64,000 bases of DNA, taken from Zonotrichia leucophrys gambelii. Lineage: Eukaryota; Chordata; Aves; Passeriformes; Passerellidae. Shown piece by piece: positions 13,851 to 24,987 of the stretch; positions within the stretch are counted from its first letter, which is position 1, and each line of letters starts with the position of its first letter. The DNA lies in NCBI RefSeq assembly GCF_028769735.1, contig NC_088171.1, positions 63,354,216 to 63,418,215 on the forward strand, in the 5' to 3' direction. The notes below the pieces were generated by a model. That model worked only from the letters and a program-made list of their open reading frames with translations, was not told the origin of the DNA and did not search any database. Position numbers and translations under genes: made by a program.

Positions 13851-16800
13851 TCTACAGGGGCGAAGGAAATGGATAAAATTACTTATTAGGCTTTTTTCTA
13901 TCTGTCTCTGATTTCTACAATTTAATACATTTTTTAAAATGCAAACCACATTTGGATAGCAAAAGGCAGAAAAACAAAAAAAAACATTTTCTAGTTGTAG
14001 TGCTGCCCGGCACAATGAAACTTGATTTAAAATTAAATTTATGCTAGCAATTCAGACTGCAAGATGACTTCTCTTTGTTTAAGGTCTAACACTGAAAGCT
14101 TTGCTACTGTCACATGTGTCTCTAAAAAGATGATTTACTGTCCCCAGACTGGGGATTTATTCTTTGTGCCAGAACTCCTTGTGAACTGTGATGTTTCAAC
14201 TTTGACAGAGGTTGTTGATGCAAAAGAAGAATGGTGCTTTACAGAAAAGTAGTGGAGTATGGGGTCTGTGCTTAAGGTCTGGAAGACTTATCAACTCCCT
14301 CAGGAATAGCCAGCACTAAATATTTACTGATGTCACTCAAAGGATAATATCTAGTCTGAAAGTAAAAAGACACTTGGTCTCTTTCTACTTTGAATATCTT
14401 AAAATGATTTCAAAATTCTCAGTTCCCATTTTTTATTTTTCTCTCTCTCTTTTTTTAATCCTTGAGGGCACTAAAAGTTCACTGTCTTGCTTTGTAGAAA
14501 TAAATATGAAGAAATGAAAAAAAAAAAATGAACCCTGAGAAACCTTAGGATAGTCAAAATGTTTAAAAGTGTAACACTGAGGATCTTTCACTCTGCCTGC
14601 TATCCCTGCAGGAAGATGAAATCATGATGTGGAACTCCTGTGCAAGAAATCAAGATGCACAGCTGAAGTGAACTGTCCCAGAGGTAATGCAGGGGTGGGT
14701 GCTGAGCCATGCTTGGGGCAGCTCAGGTGCTCAGACTTCAGACACCCTCTCAGTAACTCTGAACCAGCCAAGACAAGGCAGGATACAGCCCCATGTTTTC
14801 CTTGCTTTGACATCAAAACTGTTTCAAGAGTATGCTGCTGTTTACCCTCTGCACCCTGTTGACTCTCGCATCCTGGCTCCAAGTTGCCATATGTTCAGTA
14901 TTAGCCTTGCCCTGCTGCACTGGGCTGCAAACTCTGTAGTAGAAAAGATTGCTTCATTTCAAAATATTCTTTATCCACAGCTCATGTACACTTGTTTCAT
15001 GAGAGGGGGCAGAAAAGTAGGAGCAGTGAGTTGAACCTACCACTAGAACTGGTTAAAATTAAGAAAAACAACGGCCCTGTACCAAATAACAAGGAACTCC
15101 CTCAAAAACATCATCTACCATCCTGTGAACCGACTCAGTTCCTCTTCCTCAGGGTAAAGTGTAGCCTCTTAGGTGGAAAGCTGTGTTTTCCTGTTCTGTG
15201 CTTGTCTATCTGGCTGTGTGCTGCTGAGTCCACAGAAGCAGAGAATTCTCTGAGTTGGAAGGGACCCACAAAGATCACGGAGTCCAACTTTCAAGTGAAT
15301 GATCCACACAGGGATCAAAGCCATGACCTTGGTGTTATCAGCATCATGCTCTGAGCAACTTATCTGTACCTTCAGGTAATCAAGGCTGTTTGGAAGGGTC
15401 TATTTTCGGGTACATTGTTAAATACTGGCAACCCTGAAGTTTGCCAATAATGTTATCAGGACAAGAGTTTGCCTATTTTAAGTGTTTCATATTAGCACAT
15501 ATAGTTTAGTGGGCCTATAATCAATATAGCAGGACCCACCAAAGCTCACAATGCAGCTAAATCAAAGACATCAGCCTTTACTTTGGCCAGTCCTGTAGCT
15601 TTAAATAGTTAACATAACAGTGGGATTATGCCCAAATCTAAGGATCCATTTAAATGAGAATGAAGTTCAGTGCTTTGCCATTTGGAAAGTAAATGTACTG
15701 AACTGTAATAACAGCAGGGAATTAATTTAATTACCAAATTAATTTTAAACCACAGAAAGGTCAGTATGGAAAACATTAAACTGTTTGCAGCAGCTCTACC
15801 CCAAAATATTTATCCAAAACAGCCCCTTTGTCCCAGGCATAGACAAACCTCCCCTCTCTGCTTTGGTCAGCTTCTCAGGCAGCCCAACCCAGCCCCACTT
15901 CCTACGTAAGAGCCCACAGGCTCTGTTGACCCACGCTCTCTTAATTGCCCTTTGGGCTCCGGGCTCAAGCCACACCTGCAGAGCTTCCTCCCTCACCTTC
16001 ATCCTGCTCACAGGACGGCCCAGCTCAGCACATCCTTCCTAAGCTGTGCCCAGCAGCTGCTCCTGCATCATCCTGCCCCAGCCCTCAGGGGATACCATAA
16101 TATCATACTGTGCATGGGCAGCTGGCAAGGATAGAGCCTGCATCCATAGGATAAGCAGGAATTAAAAACAAAACAAAACAAAAAATCTCATTCGGTCTAA
16201 ATTAATCCTGTAGTAATGAATTTCCAGCACTTTGTACTTGGCTGAGTCATGTCTGGGCATAGCAGGAATAAATCCCACTGAAAGGAAATTGCCTTAGTGT
16301 GCAGGCAGTATTTTACAACCTCAGAAGCCATTACTTTCCAAGGAGAGAAAAACAGTCAGAGAAAAGGAAGGAAAACTAGGCAGAGAAGTAAGGTAGTCTT
16401 GATTTTAGCCCCATTTACATTGATTTCAGCACGGTTATTCCACTGCAGAGGACACAAGAGCTTTCAGTTCAAAGTCTAAAGGATGGTACAGAATAAAAAG
16501 AAGGAAAAAGTAATATCTGAAGTTCTTCCAGTCTCAGTCACACAGCAAAAATTGTTCTCCACAAATAATTGAGATTTATCTCCCAGCAATTCTCAATGGC
16601 CATATTGTAAGTCATATAGGTATTTTATGACCCCAAAGTTGCAATAGCATGCTCTGGCTGAGTGGCAGCATAGCTGTACAATCAATATGCTTTTGCAGGC
16701 TTGCATCTTTGAGTGGGTTAGAAATGCAGCACAGCCTGGAATAACAGCATAAATTTAATGGGCTGGCAGTCTGAAAAGTAGAGAAGTATAACAATAGGTG

Positions 16801-16999
16801 TATTAATTTGTGCTGTGATGTGTAACTGATACCACTGTAATTTTGCTACAATTAGGCTGTTTTAAAACAGAGAACAAAATACCTGGTGCTGGAGCTAAGA
16901 TAATCAGCTGAAAATCAAAAGGAAAAAACAACAGGTAGCACTGTAGAGCATGTCGTGCAGAGGTAATTCATATATATCACACATTTGCAAAACCTATAT
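13851..16999. other. Non-coding stretch with one CR1 copy
   Basis: Apart from the CR1 fragment at 15231-15362, nothing is identifiable. A moderately GC-richer patch at about 15.79-16.11 kb has short overlapping ORFs but no known motif. It might be an unrecognised LTR or other repeat. Confidence 0.55.
15231..15362 (-). mobile_element. CR1 LINE 3' end fragment (minus strand)
   Basis: The plus strand reads CACAGAAGCAGAGAATTCTC, then TGAGTTGGAAGGGACCCACA, then AAGATCACGGAGTCCAACTT. This is the reverse complement of a CR1 3' terminus, followed by further CR1-like matter (CATGACCTTGGTGTTATCAG, GCATCATGCTCTGAGCAACT). The 120-codon ORF overlapping this segment is therefore not a gene. Confidence 0.85.
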
Positions 17000-17012
17000 C
17001 CTCTGTTAGCCC

Positions 17013-17132
17013 TTTATTAGAGACACTATATTCAGACAAATTGAACAAATCCTAAAACATATAAACCCCTAACACTACAAATACATCTTTCCAAAAGTCA
17101 TGAAGTTCTATAAAACCACATAGGTTTTTATT
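17013..17132 (-). terminator. Candidate polyadenylation signals for RNF182
   Basis: Two exact AATAAA hexamers on the minus strand, at 17132-17127 and 17018-17013, lie about 2.1 kb past the RNF182 stop codon. The bases after the first are moderately GT-rich. AATAAA is common by chance in AT-rich DNA, so this is only a candidate. Confidence 0.25.
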
Positions 17133-18135
17133 TTTCTTTCTTTTTTGACATGATTGTTGTTGGATACTTAAAATTTATGAGTTCATAGATGAGTCAAACC
17201 TTGACTGGAGACGATTCCTCTTCTAACTACATGTGCTTTACCACAAACATTAAAAACAACTACTTAGGAACAGCATTTTCTAGAAATTCTGAAAATATTT
17301 TAGGTATAATTATTGTCATTACAGAAAAGTCTGAAACATTTCCTTTAATCATTCAATACATAGCTCCATAACTCCATACACTTGAAAACTATGATTTGGC
17401 TGTAAGTTTTCTTCTCACATATGTGTCTATACGTACATACACACACATATATACGCACTATTAGAAAATGAGGGTCAAGAAAAGCAGGACCTTTACATTT
17501 CCACATTTTCTCTGTTTGCAATAGGAATAAAACTGCAGATACCACCTGTGCTGTCTACAAAAATTGAACCAGCTTAACTTCAAATCCTCTTGACAGGCTC
17601 TGCTTTTCCCACTGTCATTTTTTCATTCTTACCAAAGTCTGTTTGCTCTAAGAGTATATTGTTAGGCCATACATTCAATTTTCATGCAACAAACCCCTCT
17701 CTCTTTTACACTGCCCTGAAATTACTAAGTCTTGTGCCAAACCCAAAAACCAGGCTTGCACTGCTCAACTCCACTCTGCTGTGCACAAGAAAACCAGTTT
17801 GCAGCTGCAGTGTTGCTAGACCTAGTTATACACATAAACATTAAATATTACCTATTTTTGTGTTCTTCCAGTAGTTCAAAAAATAGCCTAAACCATGCAA
17901 AATACAAGCAAGCCTTACAGGGCCTGGTTCTATTTGTGGAATGGTAAAGTATCAGTAATTCCTCTGAGCTCCACTAATGGAGACATGCTAATTGCCACAT
18001 CTAGATTGCCATCAACTCACAGTGGTGACAGGGGGAGTTCAGAGTATTAAAACATTTTAAAGGACTATGCCTTAAACAAAAATCTTCCCAAAGTCACATT
18101 ATCTCCTTACAGTGATCATTTGTGAACTCAGAACA

Positions 18136-18182
18136 AAAACAAACAAACAAACAAACCGACAAACCCAAAAAAACAACCAAAT
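18136..18182. repeat. (CAAA)n-rich simple repeat
   Basis: Consecutive CAAA units with a few substitutions run from about 18136 and decay into A-rich matter by 18182. The repeat lies inside the probable RNF182 3' UTR. Confidence 0.85.
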
Positions 18183-19203
18183 AAAACCCCAGTTAACCAT
18201 TTCAGATTTTTTTCCTTGAATTTGTACTACTGATTGAAGATCTGTTTCCTAATGGTTGGGAATAAAAGTCCATCTTGAGAGCTAAAGTCACATAAGCCAA
18301 ATTCTCCAGCACAGCTACCACAGAGTACATGTGCATGAGGTTGGTCGACCATTAGGAAGGACTGGTGGCCTGGAAATGTGGTGGTGGTGGAAATGCTGAG
18401 AGGGAAGGTAAGCATAACAGAACATAGCTAGAGAAATCTGCAGAGCTCTGAGCCCTCAAAAGGAAGCCTAAGATGTGTACACTAAAAAAAGTGCACCTGT
18501 AGAACATCAAGCACAGGGCTGGGTCCCCAGAAGTACTCATTAGCAGGAATATTTCACAGTGAGCTGCAACTGTATGACAAGGAAAAATGGGCTTCTCTTT
18601 GGGGAAAGTGTTCTGGAGACAAGTTTTTAACATTCAAAAAAAAATATTGGCCTCCCACAAGTATTTTTGCTGTAGCAAGAACTAAAAAAATTGGTAGTTT
18701 GTTTAATTCTTCTTAGACTATTAACTAATAGAGTAATTTAATTTGCTATAAATGATGATGGATTATAAATAACAGGTATTTCAGAGCATGAGATGCTTTG
18801 GGTGAAGAGATGCAGTACTTGCATCTGGAAGGTGTCTGCTGCAGTAATTTTTTCTTGGGTGAATCCTACAGAATGAACTAACTTGATCAGTCCAATACAA
18901 AGCAAAGTCCTACTCATTTGAACAGTGGCAGCAGCAGCAGGCACCAAGTTTGGTGATTTGGCTTTATTCCTTTCTAAAATTCAGCCCTTCAAAATCAACA
19001 TGCAATTTTTATTTCCAGTTCTTAGCTCAAAAAATGCTTGGGGTGCGGGGCGTCAAATTCAGTTGGGAAAAAAGGGACCACGTAACTGCTTCCATTTAGT
19101 GGGATGGACAATAAGAATAAATAAGAGTACAAAGAATACAAAACCAGGATAGATCAACTATGCTACACATCTGGTAATACACCTTTTTTTACTGTATTTG
19201 TTA

Positions 19204-19941
19204 TCAAGATGACATGCAGTCTAGAACTTCATGGCAAACACACTGGCAAAAGCCGTAAATCATGAGAATAACAAGGCTCGAAGGAACAAGGCTCACAAAG
19301 ACAACCCCAAGGGTGACTTTCTTGGATACCAGTAAATAAATCCCTAAAGGCAAGGAGCTAAAGTACAGAAGCCCTAGCAACCACACTAGCACCCGAATCG
19401 AGGTCTGGAAGAGCAAGGATGTGCAGTTCCACACTGTCCAGTTGTGGGACACAGTTGCAACAGAGTCAAAACTTGTAGGCCTGTAAAATTCCACCACGGG
19501 CGTTGAGTTCAGAGTCTGGGGACTTTCTCTTTGTACTTCCATGATTGTTATAACCAGGCAATTGGAAGAGGTGTGAGAAGGGCTAACCAGAGATGCCAGC
19601 CTTTTGGGAGTCAACAGCAGTTCTGTTGGGTTGTCTGGTAGGCACTTCTTTCCCTTTCCCCCACAAGCCAAATTCAGAAGGATGTTGTTGTCATCAGGAA
19701 GACTACTGACCTCATCGTCCGGCAGGCACGTTTCAAACCTGCAGAACGGGCACACTATGACTCCTTGTGGGGAATCCCCAAAGTCTATGATCTTGCAAAG
19801 GCATTTGGCACACACTCTGTGACAGCACTCCAGCACTTTTGGCTTTCTCTGCCGCAGGTTATAGCGGTTGTAACAGATCTTGCACTCGAGCTCATCTGAG
19901 CTCTGGGTCTCCACAGACTCTTCTGGTAGCTGAGTGGTCAT
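19204..19941 (-). CDS. RNF182: E3 ubiquitin-protein ligase RNF182 (complete single-exon coding sequence)
   Basis: Seen: a 245-residue protein with an N-terminal C3HC4 RING finger. The zinc ligands are C20, C23, C39, H41, C44, C47, C64 and C67, in the canonical spacing. A conserved linker follows, then two hydrophobic segments at about residues 183-205 and 209-232, and a short cysteine-rich tail. The sequence matches my memory of vertebrate RNF182 along its length, and family members are about 247 residues, so the gene looks intact. The start is the first ATG after a likely splice acceptor, with a purine (G) at -3. Known for the family: RNF182 is a brain-enriched, membrane-associated E3 ligase reported to ubiquitinate the V-ATPase subunit ATP6V0C and to restrain TLR signalling through p65 degradation. 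The coding sequence lies wholly in the last exon, as in other vertebrates. Odd: the last few residues differ from the mammalian tail I recall, which is minor. Confidence 0.97.
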   Translation of the reverse strand: MTTQLPEESVETQSSDELECKICYNRYNLRQRKPKVLECCHRVCAKCLCKIIDFGDSPQGVIVCPFCRFETCLPDDEVSSLPDDNNILLNLACGGKGKKCLPDNPTELLLTPKRLASLVSPSHTSSNCLVITIMEVQRESPQTLNSTPVVEFYRPTSFDSVATVSHNWTVWNCTSLLFQTSIRVLVWLLGLLYFSSLPLGIYLLVSKKVTLGVVFVSLVPSSLVILMIYGFCQCVCHEVLDCMSS

Positions 19942-19985
19942 TTCTTCAGGCAGTTTTTCGGCTCGTGGAAAGAGAAGTCAAGGGA
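19942..19985 (-). other. RNF182: Putative 3' splice site and 5' UTR start of the RNF182 coding exon
   Basis: Read on the minus strand, a pyrimidine-rich run ends in an AG at 19963-19962. About 20 untranslated bases then lead to the RNF182 ATG. The pyrimidine tract is the complement of roughly 19964-19985. This fits a terminal coding exon spliced to upstream non-coding exons, which is the known RNF182 gene structure. The tract is interrupted by a few purines, so an acceptor further upstream is possible. Confidence 0.45.
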
Positions 19986-21381
19986 TGAAGAGGTCACTCA
20001 GTCTTATTTTAGAACATTTTCCTATCACCCATCTCAAACAGAAAAAGAGGAGATGACATCATTGAAAAGCATCAGTAGACATCATCCATTTTCAGCTTCT
20101 GCTAGGGATTGTGCACTGCATGTCCTTTACTCTGAGCCAGGCGTCCATCTGAAAAAGCCAAAGGGGAATTTTTGTTGAAAGCAAAGGCAAAAACAGGAAA
20201 GGGAAGGGGAAAAGCCAAGGGAAGGGAAGAGAGGAAAGCGGAGAGGGAAATCTTTAGCAAATGAAATACACAAGTTCTACTTTCTACAAACTCAGCTTCC
20301 TTTGCTAAAACTACCTCTCAGGTAGCTTCTTTCTGTGGCACATGAGGCCTATATAACAGTCATGATGATGAAACTTAGCATCATACTGCATGGATTTATT
20401 TTAGAGTTGAAGCTCTGAGTGGTTCAGCCCATGAAGTTCTCAGCAGAAGCTGCAATCTAATCACTGATCTGTGACCATTTATTTGAACTCTGGTTTCCCA
20501 AGGAAATGAGACTTGACACCTGGAGCTTTTGGTCTTCCCTGGTAACTTGTGAATCTGCTGTCCAATTTCAAACAAATCAGCAGAAGGGCCACAGTACTGA
20601 GAATAATTAAGTTGCTAAAAAGAAATGAGCACTGGCAATTGGGTAGAGGAGAGATATTTTCAAGAAGCACCATTTATCCTGGGCAATGGGTGATCAGCAT
20701 ACCCCAACCTCTGCTCTGAATGGGCAGCATGCTGCTTGTAGCTCAGTCAGAGAGGAGGGCAGCCAGGGGGAAGCTGGTGATACTCTGGGGAAACAAAAAG
20801 TTTGGGGGAGTGGAACAGGTATGAAAGAGGCCCAGGGTTATTGCAAAGAGTTATGTGGGGACCTAGGTCAAATCTGGATTAGGCTTTGTTAATCTTTCTG
20901 TTTGTGGAGCAGCCCATTTATTTTCTCCACCCAGCTGCTGGATTACAATTACAAAAATAAGTGTTCTTTAGCTTGCAACAAGTGTCTCCTTCAATACGCG
21001 GCTGCTGGGATGAAGGCTAATGTGTCTTCCAAGGGCATTCACCAGATGCTCTGGTTTTCAGGAGTGTCATGGCTGTGGCAGCTGTTTCACACCTCAGCTA
21101 AGGAGAGGTCTGTGGCATGCTTGCCCTGCTGCACTGCCATTCTGGGCAGCAGTTTTGCCACCAGACACATCTGCCTCACTTAAACAAACGTCATCTTTTC
21201 TGACATGACTTCAGGAAACAGTGCATGTATTATAAACAAGGCATTAACCCAGAGTATGTGCTCTGGGGATTAATAATCACCAGCATTTACAAAACCAGTC
21301 TTATCTGCCAGAAGAGAAAAACTTCATCCAGATTCTGGCACATGCCTGCTCAAAGAAACAAGGGCAGAACTGCGTTTTGCA
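19986..21381. other. Putative RNF182 intron, part nearest the coding exon
   Basis: It holds the polypurine tract near 20.2 kb and no convincing ORF. The assignment as intron depends on the promoter being at the 46 kb CpG island. Confidence 0.45.
20185..20250 (+). repeat. Purine-rich (GGGAA-like) tract
   Basis: An almost pure run of A and G with repeated GGGAAGGG motifs lies just upstream of the RNF182 coding exon, within the putative intron. It is a low-complexity polypurine tract. Confidence 0.7.
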
Positions 21382-21387
21382 GGTTTT

Positions 21388-21771
21388 TGTGACTTTGTTC
21401 ACAGGGGTTTTTGGATGAGGGAAGAGAAGAGGATCTGACTCCATGTTTCAGAAGGCTTGATTTATTATTTTATTATATATATTACATTAAAACTATACTA
21501 AAAGAATAGAAGAAAGGATTTCCTCAGAAGGCTAGCTAAGAATAGAATAGGAAGGAATGATAACAAAGGTTTGTGGCTTGGCTCTCTGTCCAAGCCAGCT
21601 GGGCTGTGATTGGCCATTAATTAAAACAACCAACATGGACCAATCACAGATGCACCTGCTGCATTCCACAGCAGCAGATAATCAATGTTTGCATTTTGTT
21701 CCTGAGGCCTCTCAGCTTCTCAGGAGGAAAAATCCTACGGAAAGGATTTTTCATAAAAGATGTCTGCGACA
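21388..21771 (-). mobile_element. ERVK-type solo LTR with perfect 6-bp target duplication
   Basis: This 384-bp element reads TGTCGCAGAC to AAAGTCACA on the minus strand, with the TG...CA ends typical of LTRs. The hexamer GGTTTT flanks it on both sides, at 21382-21387 and 21772-21777; a 6-bp duplication is typical of class II (ERVK-like) retroviruses. An AATAAA signal lies in its 3' part and inverted CCAAT motifs in its middle. There is no internal retroviral sequence, so this is a solo LTR left by LTR-LTR recombination. It sits within the putative RNF182 intron in the same orientation as the gene, so its polyadenylation signal could in principle act on the transcript. Confidence 0.9.
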
Positions 21772-24544
21772 GGTTTTCAAACTCATCCCTTCATTGCTAG
21801 ACTAGCAAGGAATTGGCCACAATCAAATGATGGGCAAAGTCAGCACTTGTGTCCAGCTGCCTCTTGCATTATCAGTAAGCATCAGGCACACGGAATATGA
21901 AAAAGTGGCCTATTTAAAGAAACTTATTTATTGACTATTTGTTTTAGTAAATATGTGATTTCTTTCCCTTTCCATGGGGAAGTTATTACTCACTCCTAGA
22001 ATTCAGATTTTATTTTTTTTGAGGCAGGAAGCAACTCTTTTAAGCAACGTGCTCCCTCTGTCAATACATTTTATCTGCCAACCATCAGTGAAGCCTCCTT
22101 CATGAGCCTCTTGTTCTTACTGTGCTTTAAGTATTTTCCATTTCTGTATATCCAGCAGAAGATGGAGAGATATGAGAGAAGTGGATATAAGCAACATAAT
22201 TTGTAAAACTCACCTCCAAGATTTTAAAACAAACATGTAAACACCAGACAATGCAGTAACAAAAAAACCATGACAACACAGTGAAAAAAACATACATATT
22301 TCTCTAAAAATTGTTACAGATATGGCCCCCTTCCCATTCAATTGCTTCAATAACTCCTTTCCTGCCTCTTCCAGTTTTTGTCTATAGTACTCTAAAGGTC
22401 TTCATCTCTGGCTTACTGTTGTTTTTATTATTTGTACTGTGGTGGCAGGTTGCATTAGGCAAAACATACATTAGACCATCCACAATTTTCAAAGAGTACA
22501 AGCTAGACATCTTCTATGACACAAAAAGGACATCTTTTACAGAACTTACAATTTATCATTTATTTTCTGTTACACTGTGTGCTAACTTATTAATTTCTAC
22601 TACTCCTTTTATTTCATTCCAAATATCATCCTCTAGACGACTTTTAGGTGGATATAAATGTCACGAGATGCTAACTTTCCAAAGGATGAACAAACCACAA
22701 AATGGACCAAAAAAAGTGAAATGCCAGCCTACAGGAAGGCAAAGAACTGCTGTAAAATTAAGAAGCCAAACAAAAAAGCAATGGTTTTGGACTTTCATAT
22801 CTTGGGTATCATTTACATTCTGTACCTGTGGAGAATCAGGGCTGCCAACAAGGTACTGTTAGTGATCTGCTGGCAAACGTTGTCCTACAACACAAAACTA
22901 GATTCGTGATTAACAAAAAATCTTCTAAAATATGTGTCTGCTTCTCATGGAAAATTATGACCTTTCTTGCAAAACTTCCAACTCAAAAGACCGCGATATT
23001 TTAGTGTTTATCCTTCTAATTAATTATTTCCAGGCTTTTCACAAAACCCAATCCCCTTTTCAACCAATTCTATGTGGACATGGATCACCTCTCCCTGAAA
23101 CAGGTTTCAAACTGAATGTGTTTTGCTGATTTTACCACCTTTAAGTGCTAATTTTTGACATTAATACAAGGAATAACAAGTCTCTGGGACTAGCAATGTC
23201 CCAGCTGCTAAACTGGGATCATTAGCTCAATTTCCAGAGCACAGTGATCCTCCTATTGTAGTTTGTGTCATGAGCTCTTCTACAATTTTTTTCAAACTCT
23301 TTTTTTAATTTAATGTACTGTACAAGAAAGAGCAACTTTCATCATCTTTCTCACTTCACAGAGTCTCTAAAAGAATGTCTGTCTGTAATAAAACATTATT
23401 GATTGTTTTTTCTTCAGCTAACTTTAGATATTGGATTTCTCTTTACATGTTTTAGTACGAATACTGCTTATTACTATTCGTTATTTATACGTCTTTTCCT
23501 TTGAAAATTAAAATTTAATCATTAGTTCCTATTAATGCTTTTCATGCATTTTTTACCCTCTCAGCTCTATGGGGGTTTTAATGCTTCCTCTCTCGTTTTT
23601 GCTTTCCTGATTTCTTATGGAAATTTTTCCTTCTCAATATCCACTTTCCTGATCTTTGTTTTTCTCTCCTGGGAACTGCCACCTTTTTGGGTTTAATAAA
23701 TGCTTCCCTACTATTATATACAACACATGCACTAAAAAGTTCTCTAATCAGAGACTTATTAAAAACATATGGAAACTGAGGCTTTTAAAGAAATTTGGCT
23801 TCAAATAATTCCTGTTTCTTGTGAAAATGGAGCATTTATTGAGAAATATGGCTAGCTACTCCTTCAAGCAAATTCTGCTCCACATCAAAGCTTTTCTAGT
23901 TGGTCTTTTGCATGCTTCCCAGGTTGAGTATTTACTGGAAGCAGGCAGGACAAGGAATGAAAGAAAGGAAAAGGTTAACTATTGCCCCTCTGAATCCTAC
24001 TCCCTCACCAAAAATGTTACAATTCACATACTTCTACTTGCTGAGTGTTAAAAGCAATATTATGCATGGAAAAAAAAAGATATAGTGTCTATATGATCAT
24101 GTTTTTTCCTCCTCTTCAAGACACTTTTTTTTATGATGCCACAAGAAGGCATGTGCCTATTATGTGCTCCATTAATATTTGGGCTATTTTGAATATTGAG
24201 CTGCAACCTGCATGTTCTTTCTGACCTTGAAATCTAAGGGCAGTCATGATAAATCTAACCTCTTTCACATCAAGTAGGAAATTTGTAGTCACTGGAGAAC
24301 AAAATGAAGCTCCATGTCTGATTTTTAAGCATTGTGTGTATTTTTATTAATTCTGGTATCTGTCATGATTTTAAACTGCTTCTTATGTCCAGCTTTTCAC
24401 CTGAACCTAGACTTGTCTCATCTGCTTGTTTGATACCAAGAGACACAAGTTATAATTAGGGAAATTTCAATTACAGATTAGAAAAAAAAAAAAGTACACA
24501 AGGTATTCAAACACTGAACACGTGTCAAGACAGATGTAAATGAA

Positions 24545-24686
24545 ATCTGTAACCTTACAGATATCCTTGACTGGATACAACTCTGGTCAGGCCACTCTGC
24601 CTTGGAACTGAGCCCTGCTTTGAGCAAAGGGAACTGGATTTTCCTGGAGATTCTTTCTAAAACAAATTATTCTATGATTCAGTGTT
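24545..24686 (+). mobile_element. Degraded CR1 LINE 3' end fragment
   Basis: The stretch ends in ATTATTCTATGATTCAGTG, a typical CR1 terminal repeat. It is preceded by a diverged match to the GGAACTGG...TCC...GAGATTC region that comes before CR1 ends. It is more diverged than the copy at 36.6 kb. Confidence 0.65.
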
Positions 24687-24950
24687 TTGCTATCCTGAAC
24701 TCACTCTGTGATGTGTTTGAAAAGCTTTATCTCTTAGTGAATAAAGAATCAGACTGGCAATTATTTACGTAGATAAACAGCTCTCCTAGACAATAATTCT
24801 TTCATTTAACATATGAATTAATTTTTACAAATCCTAGAGTCCTTCTGCTAGCCTTCCACAGAATCTATCTGATGGGGTCAACACAACGCAATTGCAGAAC
24901 ATTTTATTCCCGTGAGTATTATGTAACACACAGCAGCTTTCTGAACAAAA

Positions 24951-24987
24951 TATAAACTACTAGACACCACTATAAACTACTAGACAC
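24951..24987. repeat. Short tandem duplication with 20-bp offset
   Basis: The 17-mer TATAAACTACTAGACAC appears at 24951-24967 and 24971-24987. A small local duplication with no sign of function. Confidence 0.85.

Larger units (their letters stand above)
17000..19203 (-). other. RNF182: Probable RNF182 3' UTR
   Basis: This stretch follows the RNF182 stop codon on the minus strand and has no credible ORF. Minus-strand AATAAA hexamers occur at 18968-18963, 17132-17127 and 17018-17013. The last two would give a 3' UTR of roughly 2.1 kb; the first would give only about 0.25 kb. The tract includes a CAAA-rich simple repeat near 18.14-18.18 kb. Its extent is an inference, because no transcript data were available. 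Confidence 0.35.

Noticed and set aside
14992..15354. 120-codon ORF
   Set aside because: Its 3' part is reverse-strand CR1 sequence, so it is a repeat artefact.
19604..19822. 72-codon plus-strand ORF
   Set aside because: It is the antisense shadow of the RNF182 coding sequence.
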